A program made the translations under genes and the position numbers. The notes beneath the pieces were generated by a model. That model was not told where the DNA came from, ran no database searches, and worked only from the letters and a program-made list of their open reading frames with translations. A stretch of DNA of 48,782 nucleotides. Origin: JBATTK01 sp049670505 (GTDB lineage: Bacteria; Bacteroidota; Bacteroidia; Flavobacteriales; Flavobacteriaceae). Shown here one piece after another: positions 1 through 8,068 of the stretch (positions are counted from its first letter, which is position 1; every line of letters starts with the position of its first letter). The DNA lies in contig JBATTK010000111.1 in NCBI GenBank assembly GCA_049670505.1, positions 1-48,782 on the forward strand, in the 5' to 3' direction.

Positions 1-588
1 GGAATATATACCACCTGGGATGATTGTAGGGCGGCGATCAAAGGTTTTAAAGGTGCCCAATACAAAGCATTTCCATCATTTGCGGCAGCTAAAAAAGCAT
101 ATAACGGTAACTATTCCGAATATAAGGGGAAAAACACAAAGCGATCCACCCTCTCCCAGGAACAGCTGTTAAAAATCGGGGAACCCAATTACCATTCCAT
201 TTCCGTAGATGCCGCATCTAGCGGAAATCCCGGTATTATGGAATATCGTGGGGTAGACACAAAAACCGGAAAAGAATTGTTCAAACAAGGGCCTTTTGCA
301 CAGGGAACCAACAACATAGGAGAGTTCTTGGCCCTTGTACATGGGCTTGCGTACTTAAAACAACGCAACAGTGATAGAATCATCTATACGGATTCTAGAA
401 CGGCCATGAGTTGGATACGCAAAAAAACCTGCAACAGCAAACTAAAGGAAACCCAAAAAAATAAAGCGGTTTTTGATATGGTCCGCCGTGCGCTGACCTG
501 GCTAAAAGAGAATAGTTACAATACCCCTATCGTTAAATGGGAGACCAAAGCTTGGGGCGAAATCCCTGCCGACTTTGGCCGTAAATAA
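1..588 (+). CDS. Ribonuclease H with viroplasmin-like N-terminal domain (5' end missing)
   Basis: The reading frame is open from the first base, so the start lies upstream of the window. The first visible residues (TWDDCRAAIKGFKGAQYKAF) match the RNA/DNA-hybrid-binding viroplasmin-like domain that precedes many bacterial and eukaryotic RNase H1 enzymes. The rest is an RNase H fold with the acidic catalytic set in order: Asp in SVDAASSGNPG, Glu in NNIGEFLAL, Asp in IYTDSRTA and a terminal Asp in PADFGRK. Such enzymes degrade the RNA strand of RNA:DNA hybrids in the cytoplasm. The gene ends about 80 bases before the pfkB start, with a promoter element between them, so the two are probably separate transcription units. 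Confidence 0.9.
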   Translation, partial: GIYTTWDDCRAAIKGFKGAQYKAFPSFAAAKKAYNGNYSEYKGKNTKRSTLSQEQLLKIGEPNYHSISVDAASSGNPGIMEYRGVDTKTGKELFKQGPFAQGTNNIGEFLALVHGLAYLKQRNSDRIIYTDSRTAMSWIRKKTCNSKLKETQKNKAVFDMVRRALTWLKENSYNTPIVKWETKAWGEIPADFGRK

Positions 589-640
589 ATGTCTTTGAAA
601 TTTAGTCCATGGAGCCATCGGGTTTGGATATTCAAAACTG

Positions 641-648
641 TATATTTG
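641..648 (+). promoter_or_regulatory. Bacteroidota -7 promoter element for the PfkB gene
   Basis: TATATTTG fits the TAnnTTTG consensus of the Bacteroidota primary sigma factor and lies 17 bases before the ATG at 666. It places transcription initiation downstream of the alternative ATG at 609, which decides for the start at 666. A well-spaced upstream TTTG is not clear (one at 623-626 is too close). Confidence 0.5.
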
Positions 649-665
649 CAGCAAATTTTAAATTT

Positions 666-1592
666 ATGGGTAAGCTTTTAATCGTAGGATCCGTTGCCTT
701 CGATGCCATTGAGACTCCTTTTGGAAAAACGGATAAAATTTTGGGCGGTGCGGCTCCCTTTATCGGTCTTGCCGCTTCACAGTTCGATGTAACATCTGCC
801 ATAGTCTCCGTGGTAGGAGAGGATTTCCCTGAGGAATATCTTAATCTGCTCTCGGATAGAAACATAGATATCTCCTCTGTAGAAATTGTAAAAGGAGGAA
901 AGACCTTCTTTTGGAGCGGCAAATATCACAATGATTTAAACTCCCGCGATACATTGGTCACGGAACTGAACGTAATGGCCGACTTTAACCCCATTGTGCC
1001 CGAAAGTTTTAAGGATGCCGATGTAGTAATGCTGGGAAATTTGCATCCCAATATTCAAATGAGCGTAATTGATCAAATGGAGGTAAGACCAAAACTGATC
1101 GTACTCGATACCATGAACTTTTGGATGGACAATACGCTGGAAGAACTAATGCAGGTCATAGCAAAAATCGATGTAATCACTATTAACGATGAGGAAGCCC
1201 GGCAATTGACAAACGAATATTCTTTGGTTACCGCCGCAGCAAAGATTCAAGAAATGGGGCCAAAATTCGTGGTCATCAAAAAGGGGGAACACGGGGCCCT
1301 TTTGTTTAATAAAGAACATATATTCTTTGCCCCCGCCCTACCTCTAAAAGAGGTGTTCGATCCAACCGGTGCCGGAGATACGTTTGCCGGTGGCTTTTCG
1401 GGATACTTGGCAAAAACAGAAAATATTTCATTCAATAATCTAAAGAACGCCATTATTCACGGTTCCAATTTAGCATCTTTCAGTGTAGAAAAATTTGGAA
1501 CGGAACGTATGAAGGAATTGGATAAAGAGGAAGTGGCCCAAAGGTTGCTTCAATTTAAGGAATTGACACAATTTGATATTGAATTACAGTAA
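666..1592 (+). CDS. PfkB-family carbohydrate/nucleoside kinase
   Basis: A cytoplasmic sugar or nucleoside kinase of the ribokinase/PfkB superfamily, 308 residues, the usual length. The C-terminal signature DPTGAGDTFAGGF (about residues 232-244) holds the catalytic Asp and anion-hole glycines, and the N-terminal Gly-rich LGGAAPFIGLAAS is the substrate-side motif. The substrate is not readable from sequence. ATG 666 is preferred over ATG 609 because the protein then begins directly at the first beta strand (MGKLLIVGSVAFD) and because a -7 promoter element lies between the two candidates. An intrinsic terminator follows the stop codon by a few bases, so the gene is probably monocistronic. Confidence 0.9.
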   Translation: MGKLLIVGSVAFDAIETPFGKTDKILGGAAPFIGLAASQFDVTSAIVSVVGEDFPEEYLNLLSDRNIDISSVEIVKGGKTFFWSGKYHNDLNSRDTLVTELNVMADFNPIVPESFKDADVVMLGNLHPNIQMSVIDQMEVRPKLIVLDTMNFWMDNTLEELMQVIAKIDVITINDEEARQLTNEYSLVTAAAKIQEMGPKFVVIKKGEHGALLFNKEHIFFAPALPLKEVFDPTGAGDTFAGGFSGYLAKTENISFNNLKNAIIHGSNLASFSVEKFGTERMKELDKEEVAQRLLQFKELTQFDIELQ

Positions 1593-1597
1593 CACCC

Positions 1598-1620
1598 GCC
1601 CTGAAAACTCAGGGCTTTTT
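1598..1620 (+). terminator. Intrinsic terminator after the PfkB gene
   Basis: A 7-bp perfect stem (GCCCTGA/TCAGGGC) with a 4-base loop is followed by six T residues. It separates the kinase gene from the purF-like gene. Confidence 0.85.
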
Positions 1621-1635
1621 TAATTTACAAAAACA

Positions 1636-3534
1636 ATGAGTGACGCCATTAAACACGAATGCGGAATTTCCCTGATCCGTTTGTTAAAACCTTTGGACTA
1701 TTACAAGAAAAAATATGGTACGGCCTTTTATGGTGTAAACAAAATGTATTTAATGATGGAGAAGCAGCACAACCGCGGTCAGGATGGTGCCGGTTTTGCA
1801 AGCATTAAATTGGATATGGATGCAGGGGAGCGATATATGAGCAGGGTCCGTTCCGTACAATCACAGCCTATACAGGATATTTTTGCCCAAATAAACCACA
1901 GGATAAACACCACGTTACAGGAGCATCCCGAATATGTTGATAACGTTGCTTTGCAAAAAAAGAACATTCCCTATATCGGAGAGCTTTTACTGGGCCATGT
2001 ACGTTACGGTACATTTGGTAAAAACAGCATAGAAAGTGTACATCCTTTTCTAAGACAGAACAATTGGATGCATCGGAACCTTATCGTTGCCGGAAACTTT
2101 AATATGACCAATGTAAACGAGCTTTTCGGGAACTTGGTAGAGCTAGGGCAGCATCCAAAGGAAATGGCGGATACCGTAACGGTAATGGAAAAAATAGGGC
2201 ATTTTTTGGATGATGCGGTCGCCAAACTATACAAGCAGATAAAAAAGGAAGGCTATAACAAAAGGGAGGCTTCCCCACTTATCGCCGAACGGTTGAACGT
2301 AGCTAAAATTTTAAGAAAAGCCGCAAAGAATTGGGATGGCGGTTATGCTATGGTAGGGCTTTTGGGGCATGGGGATGCCTTTGTACTCCGAGATCCGTCC
2401 GGTATTAGGCCTACCTATTATTATCAGGATGATGAAGTTGTTGTAGTGGCGTCAGAAAGACCGGCCATACAAACCGTTTTCAACATAAAATATGAAACGG
2501 TAAAGGAATTGGATCCGGGCAAAGCTCTTATTATTAAGAAAAACGGCGGGGTCTCTACACAAGAAATATTGGCTCCTTTAGAGCGTAAGGCCTGCTCTTT
2601 TGAACGTATCTATTTTTCAAGGGGTAGCGATAAAGAAATCTACCAAGAACGTAAGGAGCTGGGAAAACTATTGTTCCCTCAAATTCTGTCCGCTATTGAC
2701 AGTGATATAAAAAATACGGTATTCTCCTATATTCCCAATACTGCGGAAACCTCATTTCTTGGTATGGTAAAGGAGGCACAGAACTATTTGAACAAAAAGA
2801 AAGAAGAACAGATCCTTTCCATAGGCGCAAAAATTACCAAGGACGAACTACATGAAATTTTGGACATTCGCCCAAGAATAGAAAAAGTTGCGATCAAGGA
2901 TGCCAAGCTCCGGACCTTTATTACCCAGGATAGTAGTAGGGATGATCTGGTAACACATGTTTATGACATTTCGTATGGCTCCGTAAAAGAAGATGATAAT
3001 TTGGTAATCATTGATGATAGTATTGTAAGGGGAACCACACTTAACAAGAGTATCCTCAGAATTCTGGATAGGCTTTCACCAAAGAAAATTATAGTGGTAT
3101 CCTCCGCGCCGCAAATACGTTATCCGGACTGTTATGGTATCGACATGGCTAAATTGGAGGACTTTATAGCCTTTAGGGCGGCATTAGACCTACATAAGGA
3201 TAGAAATACCATGAATATAGTGGAAGCTATTTATGAAAAGTGTCTGCAACAAATAAATTCCCACGACAAAGATATCGTGAATTATGTGAAGGAATTCTAT
3301 GCTCCCTTCACGGCCGACGAAATTTCCCAAAAAATTGGAAGTCTGTTAAGCCCTAAGGATACTAAAGCAGAGGTTCAGATCATATACCAGACTATCGAAA
3401 ATTTACATCTGGCCTGCCCTGAAAATTTAGGGGACTGGTATTTTACCGGAAACTACCCCACACCAGGAGGCAATAAAGTAGTAAACAAGGCATTTATAAA
3501 TTTCTACGAAGGGAAAAATGAAAGGGCATACTAA
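1636..3534 (+). CDS. Amidophosphoribosyltransferase, long Bacteroidota form
   Basis: 632 residues with class II glutamine amidotransferase and type I phosphoribosyltransferase domains, i.e. the family making phosphoribosylamine from PRPP and glutamine. The N-terminus MSDAIKHE-CGIS suggests an eight-residue propeptide removed to expose the nucleophilic Cys9. RGQDGAG and GHVRYGTFG are conserved N-terminal nucleophile hydrolase motifs. The PRPP loop VIIDDSIVRGTT is at about 457-468. The protein is over 100 residues longer than the usual PurF of about 480-510, with an enlarged middle and a long C-terminal extension. I infer a second, divergent PurF paralogue of the kind seen in Flavobacteriia, so I give no symbol. 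It could be the sole purF only if no shorter copy exists elsewhere. Confidence 0.88.
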   Translation: MSDAIKHECGISLIRLLKPLDYYKKKYGTAFYGVNKMYLMMEKQHNRGQDGAGFASIKLDMDAGERYMSRVRSVQSQPIQDIFAQINHRINTTLQEHPEYVDNVALQKKNIPYIGELLLGHVRYGTFGKNSIESVHPFLRQNNWMHRNLIVAGNFNMTNVNELFGNLVELGQHPKEMADTVTVMEKIGHFLDDAVAKLYKQIKKEGYNKREASPLIAERLNVAKILRKAAKNWDGGYAMVGLLGHGDAFVLRDPSGIRPTYYYQDDEVVVVASERPAIQTVFNIKYETVKELDPGKALIIKKNGGVSTQEILAPLERKACSFERIYFSRGSDKEIYQERKELGKLLFPQILSAIDSDIKNTVFSYIPNTAETSFLGMVKEAQNYLNKKKEEQILSIGAKITKDELHEILDIRPRIEKVAIKDAKLRTFITQDSSRDDLVTHVYDISYGSVKEDDNLVIIDDSIVRGTTLNKSILRILDRLSPKKIIVVSSAPQIRYPDCYGIDMAKLEDFIAFRAALDLHKDRNTMNIVEAIYEKCLQQINSHDKDIVNYVKEFYAPFTADEISQKIGSLLSPKDTKAEVQIIYQTIENLHLACPENLGDWYFTGNYPTPGGNKVVNKAFINFYEGKNERAY

Positions 3535-3541
3535 CAATTTC

Positions 3542-3577
3542 ATCGATGAAATACATCAAATCTTGTATTTCATCGAT
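3542..3577 (+). other. 13-bp perfect hairpin downstream of the purF-like gene
   Basis: ATCGATGAAATAC pairs perfectly with GTATTTCATCGAT across a 10-base loop, starting 8 bases after the purF-like stop. The left arm is itself part of a 16-base palindrome (3537-3552). There is no T-run directly after the stem, so it is better described as a 3'-end or processing structure than as a classical terminator. Confidence 0.6.
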
Positions 3578-3626
3578 AATTTGTGCTTTTTGGCGTGTTT
3601 TTAACCGTTGAGGCCCAAAGCCAAAT

Positions 3627-3634
3627 TACTTTAG
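3627..3634 (+). promoter_or_regulatory. -7 element of small-RNA unit 1
   Basis: TACTTTAG differs from TAnnTTTG at one base and sits exactly 6 bases before the conserved 5' block of RNA copy 1, the same spacing as at copies 2 and 3. Confidence 0.55.
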
Positions 3635-3640
3635 ACCTGC

Positions 3641-3710
3641 CATAGCATAAGTAGGTTAAGTTCATGGTAAGATTTGGGGCAAAAAAGGTGGAGACTTCTC
3701 CACCTTTTTT
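3641..3710 (+). ncRNA. Small RNA unit, tandem copy 1
   Basis: The first of three tandem units of 70 bases. Each has a conserved 39-base 5' block beginning CATAGCATAAGTAGGTTAAG and ending at GATTTGGG, followed directly by a strong hairpin that ends in T residues. Here the stem is a perfect 13 bp (3681-3693 with 3698-3710). The unit contains no start codon with a plausible frame. Promoter element, conserved block and terminator are collinear, so I infer a stand-alone transcript of about 70 nt. The family is not one I can name with certainty; known Flavobacteria RNA motifs in Rfam (Flavo-1, 6S-Flavo) should be compared. Confidence 0.7.
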
Positions 3711-3851
3711 ATTTTCCATCAAATCACTTCGATACGCTTTTCTTTTATCCCTTCTTTCAATATCCATTTTTCTCCATTTTTATTAAAACGGCATTTCAAC
3801 CGATTATAGATACATTCGTCTAAAACCTTTTTTCTTACATAGACTTTGCAA

Positions 3852-3859
3852 TACATTTG
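3852..3859 (+). promoter_or_regulatory. -7 element of small-RNA unit 2
   Basis: TACATTTG is a perfect TAnnTTTG match and sits 6 bases before the conserved 5' block of copy 2. Confidence 0.65.
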
Positions 3860-3865
3860 GAGGAC

Positions 3866-3935
3866 CATAGCATAAGTAGGTTAAGTTCATGGTAAGATTT
3901 GGGGAAAAAAGGCGGAGCATTGCTTCGCCTTTTTT
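3866..3935 (+). ncRNA. Small RNA unit, tandem copy 2
   Basis: The second tandem copy starts 225 bases after the first. The 5' block is identical to copy 1 over its 39 bases. The hairpin (3905-3917 with 3923-3935) keeps a 13-bp stem although its sequence has changed from GGTGGAG to GGCGGAG. The paired strand changed accordingly and one G-U pair remains. Base changes that preserve pairing argue that the RNA structure is selected. Confidence 0.72.
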
Positions 3936-4033
3936 ATTACTGATAATCAATGAATTAGCTTGTAATTGCAGCTTAAATTCTGCATTTATTTAAATCCTGT
4001 CCTTTTATAACTCCTAAAATTTCTTAAAATTCC

Positions 4034-4064
4034 TTTGTTATTTCTCACAATACCAGTAATTTAG
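4034..4064 (+). promoter_or_regulatory. Promoter of small-RNA unit 3
   Basis: TTTG (4034-4037), 19 bases, then TAATTTAG (4057-4064): the Bacteroidota -33/-7 arrangement with one mismatch in the -7 box, again exactly 6 bases before the conserved 5' block. Confidence 0.6.
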
Positions 4065-4070
4065 TATCGC

Positions 4071-4140
4071 CATAGCATAAGTAGGTTAAGTTTATGGTAA
4101 GATTTGGGACGAAAAGGGTGGAGGCTTCTCCACCCTTTTC
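4071..4140 (+). ncRNA. Small RNA unit, tandem copy 3
   Basis: The third tandem copy starts 205 bases after the second. The 5' block carries one C-to-T change (TTTATGG) and ends GGGAC instead of GGGGC. The hairpin is a perfect 13-bp stem (4111-4123 with 4128-4140) in which both strands differ from copy 1, including an outer G-C pair replacing A-T. Covariation across three copies supports a structured RNA. The unit lies upstream of the convergent sodA terminator. Confidence 0.7.
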
Positions 4141-4158
4141 TATTTCATAGTAAGGCAT

Positions 4159-4194
4159 AAAAAAACCATTCCGAAAAACATGGAATGGTTTTTT
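4159..4194 (-). terminator. Terminator of sodA (may act in both directions)
   Basis: AACCATTCC/GGAATGGTT stem flanked by an A-run on one side and a T-run on the other. It can end transcription of sodA on the minus strand and of the small-RNA array on the plus strand. Confidence 0.8.
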
Positions 4195-4211
4195 ATTATG
4201 ATATAAATTTC

Positions 4212-4820
4212 TTACTTATTAGATGCGTATTTTTCTGCAACTTTATCCCAATTGATCACATTAAAGAATGAATTGATATAATCGGGTCTCCTATTTTGGT
4301 AATTTAAATAGTATGCATGTTCCCATACATCCAAACCTAAAATAGGAAAGCCTCCACAACCTGTGTCCGGCATTAAGGTATTATCCTGATTGGGAGTAGA
4401 ACACACTTCTACCTTACCTCCTTTATGCACACACAGCCAAGCCCAACCAGAACCGAACCTTGTAGCGGCCGCTTTGGAAAAAACATCCTTAAATTCGTCA
4501 AAAGACCCAAAAGAGGCATTGATAGCATCCAATAATTCACCAGATGGGCTCCCACCACCATTGGGCGACATAATTTCCCAAAACAATGCGTGATTATAAA
4601 ATCCGCCTCCGTTATTGCGAACAGCCCCATTGGACATGTCCAGGTTCCCAAGGATATCTTCTATAGGTTTCCCTTCTAAATCTGTTCCTTCAATGGCACC
4701 GTTTAATTTGGTAGTATATCCGTTATGATGTTTTGTATGGTGTATCTCCATGGTCCTTGCATCAATATTGGGTTCCAACGCATCATAGGCATAGGGTAAT
4801 TTTGGTAATTCAAAAGCCAT
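4212..4820 (-). CDS. sodA: Superoxide dismutase, Mn type by signature
   Basis: 202 residues, full length for the Fe/Mn superoxide dismutase family, which converts superoxide to hydrogen peroxide and oxygen. The four metal ligands are visible: His27, His77, Asp164 and His168 (in GLDVWEHAYY). The metal-discriminating positions look Mn-like: RNNGGGFYNH instead of the Fe-type Gln at that site, and a Gln in TPNQD. Metal use could still be cambialistic. There is no signal peptide, so the protein is cytoplasmic. A -7 promoter element lies at 4857-4864 and a terminator follows the stop, so this is a single-gene unit. Confidence 0.95.
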   Translation of the reverse strand: MAFELPKLPYAYDALEPNIDARTMEIHHTKHHNGYTTKLNGAIEGTDLEGKPIEDILGNLDMSNGAVRNNGGGFYNHALFWEIMSPNGGGSPSGELLDAINASFGSFDEFKDVFSKAAATRFGSGWAWLCVHKGGKVEVCSTPNQDNTLMPDTGCGGFPILGLDVWEHAYYLNYQNRRPDYINSFFNVINWDKVAEKYASNK

Positions 4821-4856
4821 AATTATAGTGTTTTTAAGTTAATTATTATCGTTTCC

Positions 4857-4864
4857 CAAAATTA
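4857..4864 (-). promoter_or_regulatory. sodA: -7 promoter element of sodA
   Basis: Read on the minus strand this is TAATTTTG, a perfect TAnnTTTG match, about 36 bases upstream of the sodA ATG. No well-spaced -33 TTTG is evident. Confidence 0.5.
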
Positions 4865-4940
4865 AGGTTTTATGAAACAACTTACACTAAATATTTGTTA
4901 AGAACTGCCCTGAATTGCTTATTTTGCAAGGAAAAAACAA

Positions 4941-7900
4941 TTGCAAGAAGCCACATACAAAATATTCAATGCTTCCGCAGGTTCGGGCAAAACCTTTACC
5001 CTCGTAACGGCATACTTAAAGATTATCCTCTCTTCCAACTCCAATAAAAACTTTCGAAAGATCTTGGCCATCACATTTACAAATAAAGCGGTAAATGAAA
5101 TGAAACAACGCATCTTGAAAAGCTTGTTCCAGTTTGGCCAAAATCCCATACCGGAGGAAAGCGGACCTATGTTTCGGATTGTTTCAAAGGATTTAAAACT
5201 GGATGCGGAAACCCTACAAAAAAGGTCAAAGCGCATCTTAAAGGAAATTTTACACAACTATGCCTTCTTCGATGTTTCTACCATAGATAAGTTTACGCAT
5301 AGGCTTATACGTACCTTTGCCAAGGATTTAAAGTTGCCCCAAAATTTTGAAGTTGTTCTGGATACCGACCTTTTATTGGATGAAGCGGTGGCCCGACTTA
5401 TCAATAGGGCAGGCACTGATGAAAAACTGACCAAAGTCTTGCTCGATTTCGCTTTGGAGAAAATAGATGATGACAAAAGCTGGGATATTGCCATAGACCT
5501 TAAGAAAATAGGAAAATTATTGTTCGATGAAAACCATGCCGAACATCTTAAAAAACTAGAAGGTAAAAGTATTGACGACTTTCTGATGTTAAAAAAATTT
5601 CTTCAAAAGGAAATTACATCGACCGAAAAGGAAATTAAAGATACCACTACGGATATTCTTACCAGTATTGAAAACAACGGGCTGGCGTTCAACGATTTTA
5701 AATCGGGCTGGTTTCCAAAGTTCATTCTTAAAATAGACAAAGGGGATTTTAAGGTGGACTTTAATGCAGGTTGGAAACAAAATTTTGATACCGATCCACT
5801 CTATGCCAAATCCTGCACAGAACCTACCAAGAGCATTTTAGATCAACTGCACCCTAGATTCACGAACTTGTTCCACAATATCAAAAAGGGCATATATAAT
5901 CTACAGTTTAAGAAAAATATGTACCAAAATATGGTTCCCCTAACGGTCTTAAATGCAATTCGGCAAGAAACAAAAGCTTTAGAGCTAGAACGGGACCAAT
6001 TGCCCATTTCCTCCTTCAACACGCTAATTTCAAATGAAATAAAAGATCAACCCGCACCCTTTATATACGAGCGACTCGGCGAAAAATATCAACACTATTT
6101 TATAGATGAATTTCAGGACACCTCAGAAATGCAATGGCATAATTTAATTCCCTTGATCGGCAATGCGTTGGAAGGTGAAAACGAACAAGGAAAAAAGGGT
6201 TCCCTACTATTGGTAGGCGATGCAAAGCAGGCTATTTATCGCTGGCGGGGCGGCAAAGCGGAACAGTTCCTAAACCTTATGAACTTAAGGACAAATCCTT
6301 TTGTAATTGCTCCCGAAACGGAATCGTTGCCCACCAATTATAGGAGTCATGAGGAGGTAATCAAGTTCAACAATGATTTTTTTACGGTAACAAGCCCCTT
6401 CCTGAACCACGATAGCTACAACAAATTGTTTTTAGATGGAAACAATCAACAGTACAATGCAAAACAAGGAGGTAGCGTTCAGCTAAGATTTATTGAAGAG
6501 GGAGATGAAGATGAATTGTATTGCGAGGAGGTGTTAAAGGCAATTCAAGAGGTATTGGCCAAGAAGCATAGTTATAGGGATATCTGCATCCTGACAAGAA
6601 AACGAAAACACGGGATATTTTTGGCCGATTTTTTAATTCAACAGGGCATTCCCATTATTTCATCCGAGACCTTGTTATTGAATAGCAGTCCTAAAGTTAA
6701 ATTCTTGATCGATCTGCTAAACTATACCATTAGTCCCACGGATTTGGAAACCTCTTATAAGATTCTTTATTTCCTTGCGACAAAAAATAGTGCGACACAT
6801 ACGTTTATCCAGAAACATCTGGAGGATTTGAGCGCCATGCTACGGACCGAATATGGTTTTGATCTGGAACGCTTAAAACAGTCTTCGGTTTTTGACGGCT
6901 TGGAGTATGCCATAAAACAATTCGATTTGGTCCAGGATTCCAACGCCTATGTTACCCACCTAATGGACACGGTCTTTGAAGTAGAACAAAAGGAGGGAAC
7001 AAGTACACAGGCCTTTTTAGCCTATTGGGAAAAGAAAAAAGAGAAGCTTAGCATTCCCGTTCCCGAGGAAAGTAGCAATGCCCTACAAATAATGACTATA
7101 CACAAGTCCAAAGGTCTGGAATTCCCTATAGTTATTTTTCCTTATGCAAACTCCAACATCTATGAAGAAATAGATCCCAAAATATGGGCGCCCGTTCAAA
7201 ATGACCTCCCTTTTGATTTTGATGAGCTCTTGATTAGTAAAAAACAGGAGGTAGTCCATTATGGGGCCGCTATAAAAGATTTGTATGATGAAGAACAACA
7301 TAAATTGGAACTGGATGCCTTCAACCTATTATATGTGGCCCTTACCAGGGCCAAAAAGGCACTTTATATCATTAGCAAGAAATATTTGGGCAGAAATGGG
7401 GAGCCTAATACCAAATATTACTCCGGACTGTTTATTCATTATTTAAAGGAGAGCGGTATTTGGGACGCTACAAAAGCGGCCTATTCATTCGGGGAACTAA
7501 CAACAGCGATTTATGGGGAGAGTCCCTTGGAGAAGCAACAAAACATAGTCTATCCATATTCTTCAAAGGATAGACCAAGTTTTAACATTCTTACAAAATC
7601 AGGTGTGCTTTGGGATACCGAAAGAGAAGATGCGATATCCAAGGGAAATCTTATCCATTCCCTCTTAAGCCATATAGAAACGGGAAAGGATGTGAATAAT
7701 GCTTTTAAGCTATTGATTGAAAATGGAAATATTGCACCTGATGAGATCAACTTTCTAGAGACCAAAGTATTACAGATAATTAATCATCCACAACTAAAAA
7801 TGTATTATGAAAAAGGCAATATCGTTAGGAACGAAAAGGATATTATAACGGAAAATGGCCTAATTTTACGTCCGGATCGGGTTGTGATAAAAGATAAAAA

Positions 7901-8054
7901 AGCGACCATTATAGATTATAAAACGGGAAGGAAAAGCGAAACATATCATGAACAGCTATACCGATATGCCGATGCCCTTGTAACCATGGGATATGAGGTG
8001 GAGCACCGAATCATTATATATATCGATAAGACCATTACTCCAGAATTTGTGTAA
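4941..8054 (+). CDS. addA: AddA-like helicase-nuclease (UvrD/RecB family)
   Basis: 1037 residues, an ATP-dependent DNA helicase with a C-terminal PD-(D/E)XK nuclease, the AddA side of an AddAB-type double-strand-break resection complex. All superfamily 1 motifs appear in order: Walker A ASAGSGKT (about 11-18), motif II FIDEFQDTSEMQW, motif III LVGDAKQAIYRWRGG, motif IV LPTNYRS, motif V TIHKSKGLEFPIVI and motif VI LYVALTRAKKALY. The nuclease core ends in RPDRVVI...IIDYKTGR. The start codon is TTG at 4941; no ATG fits because the Walker A motif begins eleven residues in. kbl follows after 14 bases, so the two are probably co-transcribed. The AddB-like partner is at 10817. Confidence 0.88.
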   Translation: MQEATYKIFNASAGSGKTFTLVTAYLKIILSSNSNKNFRKILAITFTNKAVNEMKQRILKSLFQFGQNPIPEESGPMFRIVSKDLKLDAETLQKRSKRILKEILHNYAFFDVSTIDKFTHRLIRTFAKDLKLPQNFEVVLDTDLLLDEAVARLINRAGTDEKLTKVLLDFALEKIDDDKSWDIAIDLKKIGKLLFDENHAEHLKKLEGKSIDDFLMLKKFLQKEITSTEKEIKDTTTDILTSIENNGLAFNDFKSGWFPKFILKIDKGDFKVDFNAGWKQNFDTDPLYAKSCTEPTKSILDQLHPRFTNLFHNIKKGIYNLQFKKNMYQNMVPLTVLNAIRQETKALELERDQLPISSFNTLISNEIKDQPAPFIYERLGEKYQHYFIDEFQDTSEMQWHNLIPLIGNALEGENEQGKKGSLLLVGDAKQAIYRWRGGKAEQFLNLMNLRTNPFVIAPETESLPTNYRSHEEVIKFNNDFFTVTSPFLNHDSYNKLFLDGNNQQYNAKQGGSVQLRFIEEGDEDELYCEEVLKAIQEVLAKKHSYRDICILTRKRKHGIFLADFLIQQGIPIISSETLLLNSSPKVKFLIDLLNYTISPTDLETSYKILYFLATKNSATHTFIQKHLEDLSAMLRTEYGFDLERLKQSSVFDGLEYAIKQFDLVQDSNAYVTHLMDTVFEVEQKEGTSTQAFLAYWEKKKEKLSIPVPEESSNALQIMTIHKSKGLEFPIVIFPYANSNIYEEIDPKIWAPVQNDLPFDFDELLISKKQEVVHYGAAIKDLYDEEQHKLELDAFNLLYVALTRAKKALYIISKKYLGRNGEPNTKYYSGLFIHYLKESGIWDATKAAYSFGELTTAIYGESPLEKQQNIVYPYSSKDRPSFNILTKSGVLWDTEREDAISKGNLIHSLLSHIETGKDVNNAFKLLIENGNIAPDEINFLETKVLQIINHPQLKMYYEKGNIVRNEKDIITENGLILRPDRVVIKDKKATIIDYKTGRKSETYHEQLYRYADALVTMGYEVEHRIIIYIDKTITPEFV

Positions 8055-8068
8055 AAACTAATAGTATT

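Noticed and set aside
3570..3767. 65-codon minus-strand frame across small-RNA copy 1
   Set aside because: It runs through the conserved RNA block and its terminator; equivalent frames are not kept in copies 2 and 3.
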